64,000 nt of DNA from Roseateles aquatilis (GCF_002205645.1 NZ_NIOF01000008.1:33176-97175), one strand, 5' to 3'. Counted from the first letter of the stretch, positions 52,937 through 62,231 are shown. Numbers and translations are program-made. Notes: generated from the sequence alone by a model not told the origin.

Positions 52937-53854
52937 ATGACTGGAGACGAGGCGCTGCCGCCGGGCACACAGCAGATCGATGCAGGCGCGGCGCGGCGGC
53001 AACGCCGTCGGCTGGCCGCGTCCGATCAGCCGCCGTGGCTGCACGCGGAGGTCGCCAGCCGCATGCTGGACCGCCTGCCCGTGATCCGCCTGCAACCCCG
53101 CGCCGTGCTGCAAAGCCGCCCGTCCATCGGCGGCGGCGACGAGGGCCTGCGCGGGCATTACCCGCAGGCGACGCAGCTCTGGCTCGAACCCGACGACGAC
53201 GTGCGCGCGATGCTGCAACAGCGCCTCAAGCGCGGCTGGATGCAGTCGATGGTGGACAGGCTGCGCGGCGGCGCGCCGACCGAGCTGATCGCCGAGCCGC
53301 CCGCCGCCGCGGCGCAGCTGCTGTGGTCCAACATGGAGCTGCATGCCGAGGCCGACAAGCCCGCGCTGGTGACGCGCTGGCACGCGGGCCTGGAGGTCGA
53401 GGGCTGCCTGATGTTCTCGTGCCTCGGTCCCGACAGCTTCATCGAGCTGCGGCCGATCTTCGCGCGCGAGGGCTGGGGTGCGCCCGCGCCGGACTGGGTC
53501 GACATGCATGACCTGGGCGACCTGCTGGTGCACGCGGGCTTCGCCGATCCGGTGATGGACCAGGAGCACCTGCGCCTGACCTGGGGCTCGCCCGCGGACC
53601 TGCTGCGCGACCTGCGCGCGCTCGGCGGCAACCTCGCGCCGGCACGCTTGCGCGGCATGCGCACGAAAGCATGGCGCGATCGGCTCATGAGCGCGCTGGA
53701 GGCGTTGCGCGGTCCCGACAGCCGGCTGTCGCTGAGCGTGGAGCTGGTCTACGGTCACGCGTTCAAGCCGCAGCCCCGGCTCAAGGTCGCGGCCACGACC
53801 GAGGTGTCGCTCGACCAGATGCGGGCCATGGTGCGCGGCGCGGGCAAACACTGA
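52937..53854 (+). CDS. BioC-like methyltransferase-fold protein
   Basis: A 305-residue protein resembling the BioC/malonyl-ACP methyltransferase group. Supporting blocks are IDAGAARRQRRRLAASDQPPWLH near the start, LLWSNMELH, and FSCLGPDSFIELRPIFA. The usual SAM-binding VLDxGxGxG motif is not visible; the matching region reads RPSIGGGDEG, so catalytic activity is doubtful. It sits beside comF as in many relatives, where it is often mis-annotated as biotin synthase. Confidence 0.72.
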   Translation: MTGDEALPPGTQQIDAGAARRQRRRLAASDQPPWLHAEVASRMLDRLPVIRLQPRAVLQSRPSIGGGDEGLRGHYPQATQLWLEPDDDVRAMLQQRLKRGWMQSMVDRLRGGAPTELIAEPPAAAAQLLWSNMELHAEADKPALVTRWHAGLEVEGCLMFSCLGPDSFIELRPIFAREGWGAPAPDWVDMHDLGDLLVHAGFADPVMDQEHLRLTWGSPADLLRDLRALGGNLAPARLRGMRTKAWRDRLMSALEALRGPDSRLSLSVELVYGHAFKPQPRLKVAATTEVSLDQMRAMVRGAGKH

Positions 53855-53987
53855 CCCCCGTCGCGCGCGGGCTCGGCTAGGGCCTGGTTTCAGAGAGCGA
53901 TTGGCGTGCATCGGGCGTTGTGCTCTGAGGGTAATCCTGGGCGGTTCGTCCCTCTGGGGCCCGTCATAGTGCGAGAGGGGGCTGGGC

Positions 53988-54073
53988 TAGAATCCGCGCC
54001 CGACTGGAGTACGTCTGCTGGCCCCGTAGGTTTCTGCCATCGCCGTGGCACGCAAGCCCGCACCGAGCGGGCT
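53988..54073 (+). promoter_or_regulatory. candidate promoter and leader hairpin of the cox operon
   Basis: A TAGAAT hexamer (53988-53993) resembles a -10 box, and a 7-bp perfect stem AGCCCGC / GCGGGCT (54055-54073) follows in the leader, about 70 bp before the ctaC ATG. The 290-bp gap holds no other recognisable feature. Confidence 0.4.
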
Positions 54074-54144
54074 CAAGCGTGCATGCCGCCTGGTGGAGAC
54101 CTGGGTGACGAGAGCTTGAGAAAAGACTGGATAAAGAGACGACC

Positions 54145-55332
54145 ATGACGATTGACAACAGTTGTTTGCATCTGCTGGGGCGCCGATGGAGCCAGCTTGC
54201 GTTCGGCCTCGCGGCCACGCTGGCCAGCCGGGCGGCCCTCGCGGTGAACGACCTGCCGGGAGGCCCGGCCGTCAACCAGCTGAACCTGCAACCGCCGGTC
54301 ACCAAGATCGCGCAGGAGCAGATGTGGCTGCACAACATGATGCTGGTCCTGTGCCTCGCGATCTTCATCGCGGTGTTCGGCGTCATGTTCTATTCCATCT
54401 TCAAGCACCGCAAGTCCAAGGGCGCGGTGTCGGCCAACTTTCACGAGAGCGTGAAGGTCGAGATCGCGTGGACCATCATCCCGTTCATCATCGTGATCCT
54501 GATGGCGCTGCCCGCGACCAAGGTCGTGGTGGCGATGAAGGACACCACCAACTCCGACATCACGATCAAGGCCACCGGCTATCAGTGGAAGTGGGGCTAC
54601 GACTACCTCAAGGGCGAGGGTGAGGGCATCGGCTTCGTGTCGACGCTGGACGCCTCGCACCGCGCGCTGTCGGACTCCGGCCACCCGGGCCAGGTCGACA
54701 ACTACCTGCTGAAGGTCGACAACCCGCTGGTGGTGCCGGTCAACAAGAAGATCCGCATCATCACGACGGCCGACGACGTCATCCACGCGTGGATGGTGCC
54801 GGCCTTCGGCGTCAAGCAGGACGCGATCCCGGGCTATGTGCGCGACACCTGGTTCAAGGCCGAGAAAGAGGGCGACTACTACGGCCAGTGCGCCGAGCTC
54901 TGCGGCAAGGAACACGCCTACATGCCGATCCACGTCAAGGTCCTGAACGCCAAGGACTACAGCGCCTGGGTCGACGGCGAGCAGAAGAAGATCGCCGCCA
55001 AGGCGGACGATCCGTCCAAGGTCTGGACCATGGACGACCTGATGGCGCGCGGCCAGAAGCTCTTCGACAGCAACTGCGCGGTCTGCCACAAGGCCGACGG
55101 CAAGGGCGCGGGCCAGTTCCCGGCGCTGGACGGCTCGGCCGTCGTGAAGGCCGACGACCACGCCCAGCAGCTCCACCTGGTGCTCAACGGCAAGGGCCAG
55201 ATGCCGGCCTGGAAGGCCGTGCTGAAGGACAGCGAGATCGCCGCCGTCGTCACGTATACGAAGAACGCCTGGTCCAACAAGACCGGCCAGATCGTGCAGC
55301 CCGCGGAAGTCGTGGCCGAGCGCGCCAAGTAA
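54145..55332 (+). CDS. ctaC: cytochrome c oxidase subunit II with fused cytochrome c
   Basis: A 395-residue subunit II of an aa3-type (caa3-like) oxidase. A signal peptide is followed by two TM helices; the CuA domain has the histidine in VIHAWMVPAFG and the CAELCGKEHAYM ligand block. At the C-terminus a class I cytochrome c domain is fused: CAVCH heme site at residues 311-315 and a distal methionine in GQMPAW. It accepts electrons from cytochrome c and passes them to subunit I. It leads the cox operon. Confidence 0.96.
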   Translation: MTIDNSCLHLLGRRWSQLAFGLAATLASRAALAVNDLPGGPAVNQLNLQPPVTKIAQEQMWLHNMMLVLCLAIFIAVFGVMFYSIFKHRKSKGAVSANFHESVKVEIAWTIIPFIIVILMALPATKVVVAMKDTTNSDITIKATGYQWKWGYDYLKGEGEGIGFVSTLDASHRALSDSGHPGQVDNYLLKVDNPLVVPVNKKIRIITTADDVIHAWMVPAFGVKQDAIPGYVRDTWFKAEKEGDYYGQCAELCGKEHAYMPIHVKVLNAKDYSAWVDGEQKKIAAKADDPSKVWTMDDLMARGQKLFDSNCAVCHKADGKGAGQFPALDGSAVVKADDHAQQLHLVLNGKGQMPAWKAVLKDSEIAAVVTYTKNAWSNKTGQIVQPAEVVAERAK

Positions 55333-55362
55333 TCGCCAGCCAACGAGCCACGAGGAATTTCC

Positions 55363-57006
55363 ATGAGCGTAGTGCTTGACCACACCCCGGGTCATGGCCA
55401 CGGCCACGGCCATGACCATGACGACCACCACGACCACCATGCGCCGACCGGCTGGCGGCGTTGGGTGTTCGCGACCAACCACAAGGACATCGGCACGCTG
55501 TACCTGCTGTTCAGCTTCACCATGCTGATGGTGGGCGGCATCCTGGCGCTGTGCATCCGCGCCGAGCTGTTCCAGCCGGGCCTGCAGTTCTTCAATCCTG
55601 AACTGTTCAACCAGTTCACGACGATGCACGGCCTGATCATGGTGTTCGGCGCGATCATGCCGGCCTTCGTCGGCTTCGCGAACTGGATGATTCCGCTGCA
55701 GATCGGCGCGTCGGACATGGCCTTCGCGCGGATGAACAACTTCAGCTTCTGGCTGCTGATCCCGGCGGCGCTGATGCTGGTGGGCTCGTTCTTCATGCCT
55801 GGCGGCGCGCCCGCCGCGGGCTGGACGCTGTACGCGCCGCTGACGCTGCAGATGGGTCCGTCGATGGACGCCGGCATCTTCGCGATGCACATCATGGGCG
55901 CGTCGTCCATCATGGGCTCGATCAACATCATCGTGACCATCCTCAACATGCGCGCCCCCGGCATGACGCTGATGAAGATGCCGATGTTCGCGTGGACCTG
56001 GCTGATCACGGCCTACCTGCTGATCGCGGTGATGCCCGTGCTGGCCGGCGCGATCACGATGACGCTGACGGACCGCCACTTCGGCACCAGCTTCTTCACG
56101 CCCGCGGGCGGCGGCGACCCGGTGATGTACCAGCACATCTTCTGGTTCTTCGGCCACCCCGAGGTCTACATCATGATCCTGCCGGCGTTCGGCATCGTCA
56201 GCCAGATCGTCCCGGCCTTCGCCCGCAAGCGCCTGTTCGGTTACGCGTCGATGGTGTACGCGACGGCGTCGATCGCGATCCTGTCCTTCATCGTGTGGGC
56301 CCACCACATGTTCGCCACCGGCATGCCGGTGACGGGCCAGTTGTTCTTCATGTACGCGACGATGCTGATCGCGGTGCCTACGGGCGTGAAGATCTTCAAC
56401 TGGCTGGCGACGATGTGGCGCGGCTCGATGACCTTCGAGACGCCCATGCTGTGGGCCATCGGCTTCATCTTCGTGTTCACGATGGGCGGCTTCACCGGCC
56501 TGATCTGCGCGATGGCGCCGATCGACATCCAGATCCAGGACACCTATTACGTCGTGGCCCACTTCCACTACGTGCTGGTGGCGGGCTCGCTGTACGCGCT
56601 GTTCGCCGGCGTCTACTACTGGGGTCCGAAGTGGACCGGCGTGATGTATTCGGAGACCCGCGGCAAGATCCACTTCTGGGGCTCGCTGATCTTCTTCAAC
56701 GTCACGTTCTTCCCGATGCACTTCCTGGGCCTGGCCGGCATGCCGCGCCGTTATGCCGATTACCCGATGCAGTTCGCCGACTTCAACGCGCTGGCGTCCA
56801 TCGGTGCGTTCGGCTTCGGGTTCATGCAGGTCTACTTCTTCCTGTTCGTGGCTGTGCCGATGATGCGCGGCAAGGGCGCCAAGGCGCCGCAGAAGCCGTG
56901 GGAGGCCGCCGAGGGCCTGGAGTGGGAAGTGCCGTCGCCGGCCCCGTTCCACACCTTCGAGACGCCGCCCAAGCTCGACGTGACGGCCACCCGGATCATC
57001 GGGTGA
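55363..57006 (+). CDS. ctaD: cytochrome c oxidase subunit I
   Basis: A 547-residue catalytic subunit with 12 expected membrane helices, holding heme a, heme a3 and CuB. Ligand blocks are [35 protein letters not shown] and [12 protein letters not shown]. The first 30 residues hold an unusual His/Asp/Gly-rich run ([17 protein letters not shown]) that is not part of the core fold and may bind copper or zinc. It starts 30 bp after ctaC. Confidence 0.97.
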   Translation: MSVVLDHTPGHGHGHGHDHDDHHDHHAPTGWRRWVFATNHKDIGTLYLLFSFTMLMVGGILALCIRAELFQPGLQFFNPELFNQFTTMHGLIMVFGAIMPAFVGFANWMIPLQIGASDMAFARMNNFSFWLLIPAALMLVGSFFMPGGAPAAGWTLYAPLTLQMGPSMDAGIFAMHIMGASSIMGSINIIVTILNMRAPGMTLMKMPMFAWTWLITAYLLIAVMPVLAGAITMTLTDRHFGTSFFTPAGGGDPVMYQHIFWFFGHPEVYIMILPAFGIVSQIVPAFARKRLFGYASMVYATASIAILSFIVWAHHMFATGMPVTGQLFFMYATMLIAVPTGVKIFNWLATMWRGSMTFETPMLWAIGFIFVFTMGGFTGLICAMAPIDIQIQDTYYVVAHFHYVLVAGSLYALFAGVYYWGPKWTGVMYSETRGKIHFWGSLIFFNVTFFPMHFLGLAGMPRRYADYPMQFADFNALASIGAFGFGFMQVYFFLFVAVPMMRGKGAKAPQKPWEAAEGLEWEVPSPAPFHTFETPPKLDVTATRIIG

Positions 57007-57011
57007 GCGGC

Positions 57012-57131
57012 ATGGCGCAGACGCCCCGGCAACGCAAGAGCAACCTGCGGCTGGCGCTGGTCCTGACCAGCGTGGCCGCGGCGTTCGCGATCGGCTTCGT
57101 GGTGAAGATCGTGTGGCTGGGCGCCGCCTGA
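57012..57131 (+). CDS. small one-TM protein of the cox cluster
   Basis: A 39-residue peptide, MAQTPRQRKSN followed by one hydrophobic helix (LALVLTSVAAAFAIGFVVKIVW). It starts 5 bp after ctaD and precedes ctaG. Similar short ORFs at this position in Burkholderiales are annotated as cytochrome oxidase small assembly proteins. The basic head before the helix predicts an N-in topology. Confidence 0.8.
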   Translation: MAQTPRQRKSNLRLALVLTSVAAAFAIGFVVKIVWLGAA

Positions 57132-57177
57132 CCGGCCCGGCCGGCGACCCGCACCGTCCATCGACCCGACATCGACC

Positions 57178-57804
57178 ATGACCCCGTCCAAACTCCCCGC
57201 CTGGATCCGTCGCGAGAACCTGCGGATGACCGGCAAGCTGCTGGTGGTGGTGGGCGTGATGTCGTGCTTCGGTTACGCGCTGGTGCCGATGTACCGCGCG
57301 ATCTGCACGGCGCTGGGCATCAACGTGCTGTCGCTGTCGGAGCGCCAGCATGCGGTGCGCGCCGAGGACGTGAAGAACACGCAGGTCGATCGCAGCCGCA
57401 CGATCACGATCGAGTTCGACGCCAACGCGCGCGGTCCGTGGGACTTCAAGCCGGCCAAGCGCCACCTGGAGGTCCACCCGGGCGAGTTGACGACGGTGAT
57501 GTACACGTTCCAGAACATCCAGACGCGGACCATGTCCGCGCAGGCGATCCCGAGCTACGCGCCCAAGCAGGCTACGCCCTACTTCAACAAGCTGGAGTGT
57601 TTCTGTTTCAACGAATACACGCTGAAGCCGGGCGAGCAGAAGGAGTGGCCGGTGGTGTTCGTCATCGATCCGAAGATCCCGAAGGACGTGAAGACCATCA
57701 CCCTGTCGTACACCTTCTTCGAGGTGGCCGGCAAGGGCAAGGCGCAGGCGGCGGCGCCGGTGTTGCGGACGGATCTCGCGACCGTCCAGGCGGCCGGCGG
57801 CTGA
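57178..57804 (+). CDS. ctaG: cytochrome c oxidase assembly protein CtaG (Cox11)
   Basis: A 208-residue Cox11-type copper chaperone that loads CuB of subunit I. One N-terminal TM helix is followed by a periplasmic domain. The copper motif is NKLECFCFNEYTLKPGE, with cysteines two residues apart, and PLYRAIC-like MYRAICTALG lies near the membrane. Length and motifs are typical. Confidence 0.95.
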   Translation: MTPSKLPAWIRRENLRMTGKLLVVVGVMSCFGYALVPMYRAICTALGINVLSLSERQHAVRAEDVKNTQVDRSRTITIEFDANARGPWDFKPAKRHLEVHPGELTTVMYTFQNIQTRTMSAQAIPSYAPKQATPYFNKLECFCFNEYTLKPGEQKEWPVVFVIDPKIPKDVKTITLSYTFFEVAGKGKAQAAAPVLRTDLATVQAAGG

Positions 57805-57818
57805 GCGCGGCGACGACG

Positions 57819-58070
57819 ATGACCGATCACCTGAAGCCGGGCGAGGACCTGAAGCTCGCGGCACAGCGCAAGGGCTCCTTCTGGGGCACGCTGCGGGCGG
57901 TGGCCTGGTCCTTCTTCGGCGTGCGCAAGGGATCGGAGTACGAGAAGGATGTATCGCAGCTCAATCCGCTGCACGTCATCGCGGCCGGCGTGATCGCCGC
58001 GGCGCTGTTCGTGCTGGGGTTGGTGCTGCTGGTCCGGTGGGTGGTGAGCAGCGGCGCGGCGCTTTCCTGA
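57819..58070 (+). CDS. DUF2970 membrane protein
   Basis: An 83-residue protein with the DUF2970 pattern: GSFWGTLRAVAWSFFGVRKGSEYEKD, then NPLHVI and one TM helix near the C-terminus. Found in cox clusters of Burkholderiales between ctaG and ctaE; its exact job is not known to me. It begins 14 bp after ctaG. Confidence 0.88.
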   Translation: MTDHLKPGEDLKLAAQRKGSFWGTLRAVAWSFFGVRKGSEYEKDVSQLNPLHVIAAGVIAAALFVLGLVLLVRWVVSSGAALS

Positions 58071-58173
58071 GCGACGCCCGGGCAGGCCCCGGACAGACGA
58101 TGGGTTGGACCGATTTTCGAAGTTGAAGACGAGTTCAGAGACGAGTTCAGACCGAGTTCGAGGAGATACAGGC

Positions 58174-59058
58174 ATGTCGGCAACGACGACTCATGGGCAT
58201 ACCCCCTACTACTTCGTGCCCGGCCCGTCCCGGCACCCGGCGATGGCCGCCTTCGGCCTGTTCTGGGTGATCCTGGGGGCGGGGCAGTGGATCAACGGCC
58301 ACGGCTGGGGCGCCTACGCGCTGCTGTTCGGGCTGGTGTGGTGGGCCTTCATCCTGACGCAGTGGTTCGGCGAGGCGATCCGCGAGAGCGAGGGCGGCCT
58401 CTACAGCGACCGCATCGACGTGTCGTTCCGCTGGAGCATGGGCTGGTTCATCTTCTCGGAGGTGATGTTCTTCGCCGCGTTCTTCGGGGCGCTGTTCTGG
58501 TCCCGCGGCTACAGCATTCCGACGCTGGGCAGCCTGGACAACGCGCTGCTGTGGCCCGACTTCGCCGGCCTGTGGCCGAGCGTGTCGCCCGGCGCGACGG
58601 CCTCGCCGGCGGGCACGGTGGAGGCGTTCTCGACGATGGGCCCCTGGCCCATCCCCACGATCAACACGGCGCTGCTGCTGACCTCGGGCGTGACGCTGAC
58701 GATCGCGCACCATGCGCTGATCGCCGGCCAGCGCGCCAAGACCATCGGCTTCATGTGGCTGACGGTGCTGCTGGGCATCACCTTCCTGGGCTTCCAGGGC
58801 TACGAGTACTTCCACGCGTACCACGAGCTGAACCTGAAGATGAACTCGGGCATCTTCGGCTCGACCTTCTTCCTGCTGACGGGCTTCCACGGCTTCCACG
58901 TGTTCGTGGGCATGCTGATGCTGCTGTTCATCACGCTGCGGCTGATGAAGGGCCACTTCACGTCGGAGCGCCACTTCGGCTTCGAGGGCGCGGCGTGGTA
59001 CTGGCACTTCGTGGACGTGGTGTGGCTGGGCCTGTACGTGGTCGTCTACTGGCTCTGA
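58174..59058 (+). CDS. ctaE: cytochrome c oxidase subunit III
   Basis: A 294-residue integral membrane subunit III. Family features are YYFVPGPSRHPAM near the start, a FSEVMFFAAFFGALFW helix with the conserved glutamate, FHAYHEL, TGFHGFHVFVGM and a final WYWHFVDVVWL. I start at MSATTTHGH, with AGGAGA upstream; the longer frame begins in a direct repeat of GACGAGTTCAGA (58131-58152). An intrinsic terminator follows. Confidence 0.96.
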   Translation: MSATTTHGHTPYYFVPGPSRHPAMAAFGLFWVILGAGQWINGHGWGAYALLFGLVWWAFILTQWFGEAIRESEGGLYSDRIDVSFRWSMGWFIFSEVMFFAAFFGALFWSRGYSIPTLGSLDNALLWPDFAGLWPSVSPGATASPAGTVEAFSTMGPWPIPTINTALLLTSGVTLTIAHHALIAGQRAKTIGFMWLTVLLGITFLGFQGYEYFHAYHELNLKMNSGIFGSTFFLLTGFHGFHVFVGMLMLLFITLRLMKGHFTSERHFGFEGAAWYWHFVDVVWLGLYVVVYWL

Positions 59059-59089
59059 TCCGGCCGGTTCCGCACGCACGCCCCTGACG

Positions 59090-59119
59090 AAGCGCCGCAT
59101 CGAGCGGCGCTTTGTTTTT
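59090..59119 (+). terminator. intrinsic terminator after ctaE
   Basis: A perfect 9-bp stem AAGCGCCGC / GCGGCGCTT with a 5-nt loop is followed by TGTTTTT. It ends the structural cox transcript. Confidence 0.88.
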
Positions 59120-59198
59120 ACGGCGTCCGGTTTTGCGAACGCCGGTCCGGCGATGATCGCCGGGGCCCGCGTGGTGGAGACGTGCCGGGGGTCGGCGC

Positions 59199-59408
59199 CT
59201 ACTTGCCCAGTGGCAGGCCCGTCGGGTGGATCCAGCCCATGTAGGCGCTGAACAGGATGAACAGGAACAGCGCGACCGACAGCGTGATCCGGACGGTCAG
59301 CGCGCGGGCCATGGTGGCCTTGCCCTTCTGCTTGCGCAGCATCAGCACGCCGGCGGCGGCGAGTGCGCCCAGAATGCCGATGAACGCGACGAGGACGATG
59401 ATTTTCAT
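59199..59408 (-). CDS. twin-TM protein (DUF2909-like)
   Basis: A 69-residue protein with two membrane helices (about residues 3-23 and 38-60) joined by a basic RKQKGKATMARA loop, ending in a short WIHPTGLPLGK tail. It matches the small twin-transmembrane family found between ctaE and surf1 in Burkholderiales. It is encoded on the opposite strand to the oxidase genes and divergent from surf1. Confidence 0.85.
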   Translation of the reverse strand: MKIIVLVAFIGILGALAAAGVLMLRKQKGKATMARALTVRITLSVALFLFILFSAYMGWIHPTGLPLGK

Positions 59409-59467
59409 GGCGATCGATTATTCCACCCGCCCCCGTGGCGGCCATCGGGCCCGGCCCGGAGGCGCGC

Positions 59468-60334
59468 ATGGTTGAGGCGGGGAAGACGACGGCGTCCGGG
59501 CGCGCCGCGACGACAGGTCGCCGCCGCGGCCTGCTGCTGGTCGCGACGGTGGCCGGCGTGGCGATGACGGTGTCGCTCGCGCTGTGGCAACTGAGCCGGG
59601 CGGACCAGAAGCGGGCGCTGCAGCGGGCCATCGACGAGCGCGCCCTGCAACTCCCGGTGGCCGCCGCCGATTTGCCGCCCGCGGACCTGCCGCCGTCCGC
59701 GGCGCTGGAGCACCGGCGCGCGACACTTGTCGGTCGCTGGGACGTCGCGCACACGGTTTACCTCGACAACCGAGTGATGGACGGCCACACCGGCTTCTAC
59801 GTGGTCACGCCGCTGAAGCTGGCGGGCCGCCACGACGCGATCCTGGTGCAGCGCGGCTGGGCTCCCCGCAACGCCGCGCAACGCGACGCGCTGCCGCCCG
59901 TGGCGACGCCGTCGGGCGATGTGCGCATCGACGGTCGACTGGCCGCCTCGCTGTCCCGGGCCTATGAACTGGGGCGGGAGGTGGGGACGCGGCCGATCCG
60001 GCAGAATGTCGACTTGGTCGCCTTCCAGGCCGAAACCGGGTTGCGCCTGCTTCCGCTGGTGCTGCTGCAAGGCGAGCCCGATCGCCTTGGCGGGTCGCAG
60101 GACACCACGGGTGTCGAGGGCCCCGCCGCTGCGGTCGGCGCGCTCCGCGCCACCGGCTCGAATTCGGGCGACGGTCTGCGGCGCCATTGGCCGCCACCGG
60201 CGGTCGACGTCCACAAGCATTACGGTTACGCCTTTCAATGGTTTGCGCTTGCGGCGCTGATTCTGGGTCTCTATGTCTGGTTCCAAGTCCTCGCCCCCTC
60301 TCGCGCTGGCCGAGCCGTCCGCGCCGATGAATGA
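59468..60334 (+). CDS. SURF1-family oxidase assembly protein
   Basis: A 288-residue SURF1 homologue that helps insert heme a3 into subunit I. Two TM helices flank a periplasmic domain. Key blocks are LALWQLSRADQKRAL, GRWDVAHTVYLDNRV, GFYVVTPLKL, VQRGWAPRN and the final HKHYGYAFQWFALA. The ATG at 59468 has GGAGG close upstream; a GTG at 59435 is an alternative. Its stop overlaps the next ATG (ATGAATGA). Confidence 0.92.
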   Translation: MVEAGKTTASGRAATTGRRRGLLLVATVAGVAMTVSLALWQLSRADQKRALQRAIDERALQLPVAAADLPPADLPPSAALEHRRATLVGRWDVAHTVYLDNRVMDGHTGFYVVTPLKLAGRHDAILVQRGWAPRNAAQRDALPPVATPSGDVRIDGRLAASLSRAYELGREVGTRPIRQNVDLVAFQAETGLRLLPLVLLQGEPDRLGGSQDTTGVEGPAAAVGALRATGSNSGDGLRRHWPPPAVDVHKHYGYAFQWFALAALILGLYVWFQVLAPSRAGRAVRADE

Positions 60335-61046
60335 CTCGTCCACCCAACCCGAGGCGGCGCCCGCGCCGGTCGACACACCTTTGCCGCCGGACGGGCCGGT
60401 GACGATGGCGGTGCATTCGTTGCCGCTGCCGGAGCTCGATCCGCCGAAACGCTCGCGCTCGCGATGGACCTTGTGGCTGGTGCTGGCCGTGTGCGCCGCG
60501 CCGGTGATCGCGTCCTACTTCAGCTTCTACGTGCTGGACCTGCGCGGCCGCGCCTACAGCGACCTGATCACGCCGACGCGCGACATGCCGGCGGAGCTCG
60601 AGCTCACGACGCTGCAAGGCGCGCCGGTGCCCGCGAAGACGCTGCAAGGGCAGTGGCTCCTGACCTACGTGCCGGACCGGACCTGCGACTCCGGCTGCGA
60701 GCGGATGCTGTTCATGCAACGCCAGCTGCGCGAGATGCTGGGCAAGGACCGCGACAAGCTCGACAAGCTGGTGCTGGTGCCGGACGACGTCGCGCTGACG
60801 CCGGCGCAGATCGACGCGCTGACCGGTCACGGCGCGCCGGCCACGGTGCTGCGCGCGAAGCGCGAAGTGCTGGAGGGCTGGCTGATGGCCGCGCCCGGCC
60901 ACCGGATGGGCGAGCACCTGTTCCTGGTCGACCCGATGGGGCGCTGGATGCTGCGGTCGCCGGCCACGCCGGAACCGACGGCGCTGAAGAAGGACCTGGA
61001 GCGCCTGATGCGCGCCAACGCCGGCTGGGACCGGCCAGGGCGCTGA
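60327..61046 (+). CDS. membrane-anchored SCO/thioredoxin-like protein
   Basis: A 239-residue protein with a Pro-rich cytoplasmic start, one TM helix (near residues 47-70) and a periplasmic domain. C120 and C124 (CDSGC) form a CxxxC motif like the copper site of SCO proteins, and HLFLVDPMGRWMLR near the end matches the SCO region carrying the third ligand. The overall similarity to SCO is low. Its place between surf1 and ctaA suggests oxidase copper or thiol handling. Start overlaps the SURF1 stop; an earlier ATG at 60273 is possible. Confidence 0.8.
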   Translation: MNDSSTQPEAAPAPVDTPLPPDGPVTMAVHSLPLPELDPPKRSRSRWTLWLVLAVCAAPVIASYFSFYVLDLRGRAYSDLITPTRDMPAELELTTLQGAPVPAKTLQGQWLLTYVPDRTCDSGCERMLFMQRQLREMLGKDRDKLDKLVLVPDDVALTPAQIDALTGHGAPATVLRAKREVLEGWLMAAPGHRMGEHLFLVDPMGRWMLRSPATPEPTALKKDLERLMRANAGWDRPGR

Positions 61047-61068
61047 GCGCCATGGGAAGGTCACGCGC

Positions 61069-61086
61069 ATGAACGGGTTGGCATGA
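61069..61086 (+). promoter_or_regulatory. five-codon leader ORF coupled to ctaA
   Basis: ATG-AAC-GGG-TTG-GCA-TGA encodes MNGLA and its stop overlaps the ctaA ATG (ATGA). The first codons repeat the real ctaA start (MNGLA), so this is a near-exact 14-bp duplication. The only good ribosome site, GGAAGG at 61055-61060, is spaced for the mini-ORF rather than ctaA. Confidence 0.5.
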
Positions 61087-62231
61087 ACGGACTGGCGACC
61101 GGCTTCGATTTCGAGCCGCTGCTGGAGCTGCTGGCGATGGCCGCGCTGCTCGGCGCGGGGCCGCTGCTGTGGTGGCATCTGCGGCAGCGCAGCGCCGGAC
61201 CGGCGCAGCGGCTGCGGGCGCTCACGGTGTTGACGGTCTTCCTGACCTTCGACCTGATCCTGTTCGGCGCGTTCACGCGGCTGACGGATTCGGGCCTGGG
61301 CTGTCCGGACTGGCCGGGCTGCTACGGCAGCGCGTCGCCGGTCGGCGCGCGCGACGAGATCCACGCCGCGCAGACGGCCATGCCCACCGGTCCGGTGACG
61401 CACGGCAAGGCCTGGGTGGAGATGACGCACCGCTACCTGGCCGGGGCGGTGGGTTTCCTGATCCTGGTGCTGGCGATCCAGAGCTGGCGCCTGCGGCGCG
61501 CCGGGCATGCGCGCGGCGAGCCCATGCCGTCGCCGTGGTGGGCGACGCTGTCGCTGGTCTGGGTGCTGGTGCAGGGTTTCTTCGGCGCCTGGACGGTGAC
61601 GATGAAGCTGTTCCCCGCCATCGTGACCGGGCACCTGTTGCTGGCGCTGGGCCTGCTGATGCTGCTGGCGTGGCAGGCCGAGTCCTACGCGCCCCGCCCG
61701 CTGCGCTGGCCGCCGGCCTTGCGCGCGGGCATGGCGGCCTTCACGCTGCTGGCGATCCTGCAGGTGGCGCTGGGCGGCTGGGTCAGCACGAACTACGCGG
61801 TGCTGGCCTGCCAGGACTTCCCGACCTGCCAGGGACAATGGCTGCCGCCGACCGACTTCGACCATGGCTTCACGCTGTGGCGCGAGCTCGGCCGGGGCGC
61901 GCACGGCGGCTACCTGCCGTTCGAGGCGCTGACGGCGATCCACCTGACCCATCGCGTCGGCGCGATGATCGTGTTTGCCGCGCTGCTGGCGATGGCGTTC
62001 GCGACGTGGCGCCACGGCGCGCATGATCCGGCCGGCGAGAGCCGCCGCTGGGCGCGGCGCTTGCTGGCTGTCGGCGCGTGGCAACTGGTTTCCGGCCTGT
62101 CCAACGTGGTGCTGGGCTGGCCGCTGGTGGCGGCCGTGGCCCACACGGGCGGCGCCGCGGCGCTGCTGCTGATATGTTCCATCGTGCTGGCGCGATTGCG
62201 CGCCGGCACCCTGACCGTGAGTTTGAAATGA
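61083..62231 (+). CDS. ctaA: heme A synthase (COX15/CtaA)
   Basis: A 382-residue membrane enzyme that oxidises the C8 methyl of heme O to give heme A. About eight TM helices are expected. Conserved blocks are [67 protein letters not shown] and [12 protein letters not shown], which carry the heme-ligand histidines and the extracytoplasmic cysteine pairs. It overlaps ctaB by 4 bp. Confidence 0.95.
   Translation: MNGLATGFDFEPLLELLAMAALLGAGPLLWWHLRQRSAGPAQRLRALTVLTVFLTFDLILFGAFTRLTDSGLGCPDWPGCYGSASPVGARDEIHAAQTAMPTGPVTHGKAWVEMTHRYLAGAVGFLILVLAIQSWRLRRAGHARGEPMPSPWWATLSLVWVLVQGFFGAWTVTMKLFPAIVTGHLLLALGLLMLLAWQAESYAPRPLRWPPALRAGMAAFTLLAILQVALGGWVSTNYAVLACQDFPTCQGQWLPPTDFDHGFTLWRELGRGAHGGYLPFEALTAIHLTHRVGAMIVFAALLAMAFATWRHGAHDPAGESRRWARRLLAVGAWQLVSGLSNVVLGWPLVAAVAHTGGAAALLLICSIVLARLRAGTLTVSLK

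Noticed and set aside
54073..57864. A 1263-codon minus-strand open frame opposite ctaC-ctaD-ctaG
   Set aside because: The sense strand encodes well-known oxidase genes; the antisense translation is Arg/His/Asp-rich without domains.
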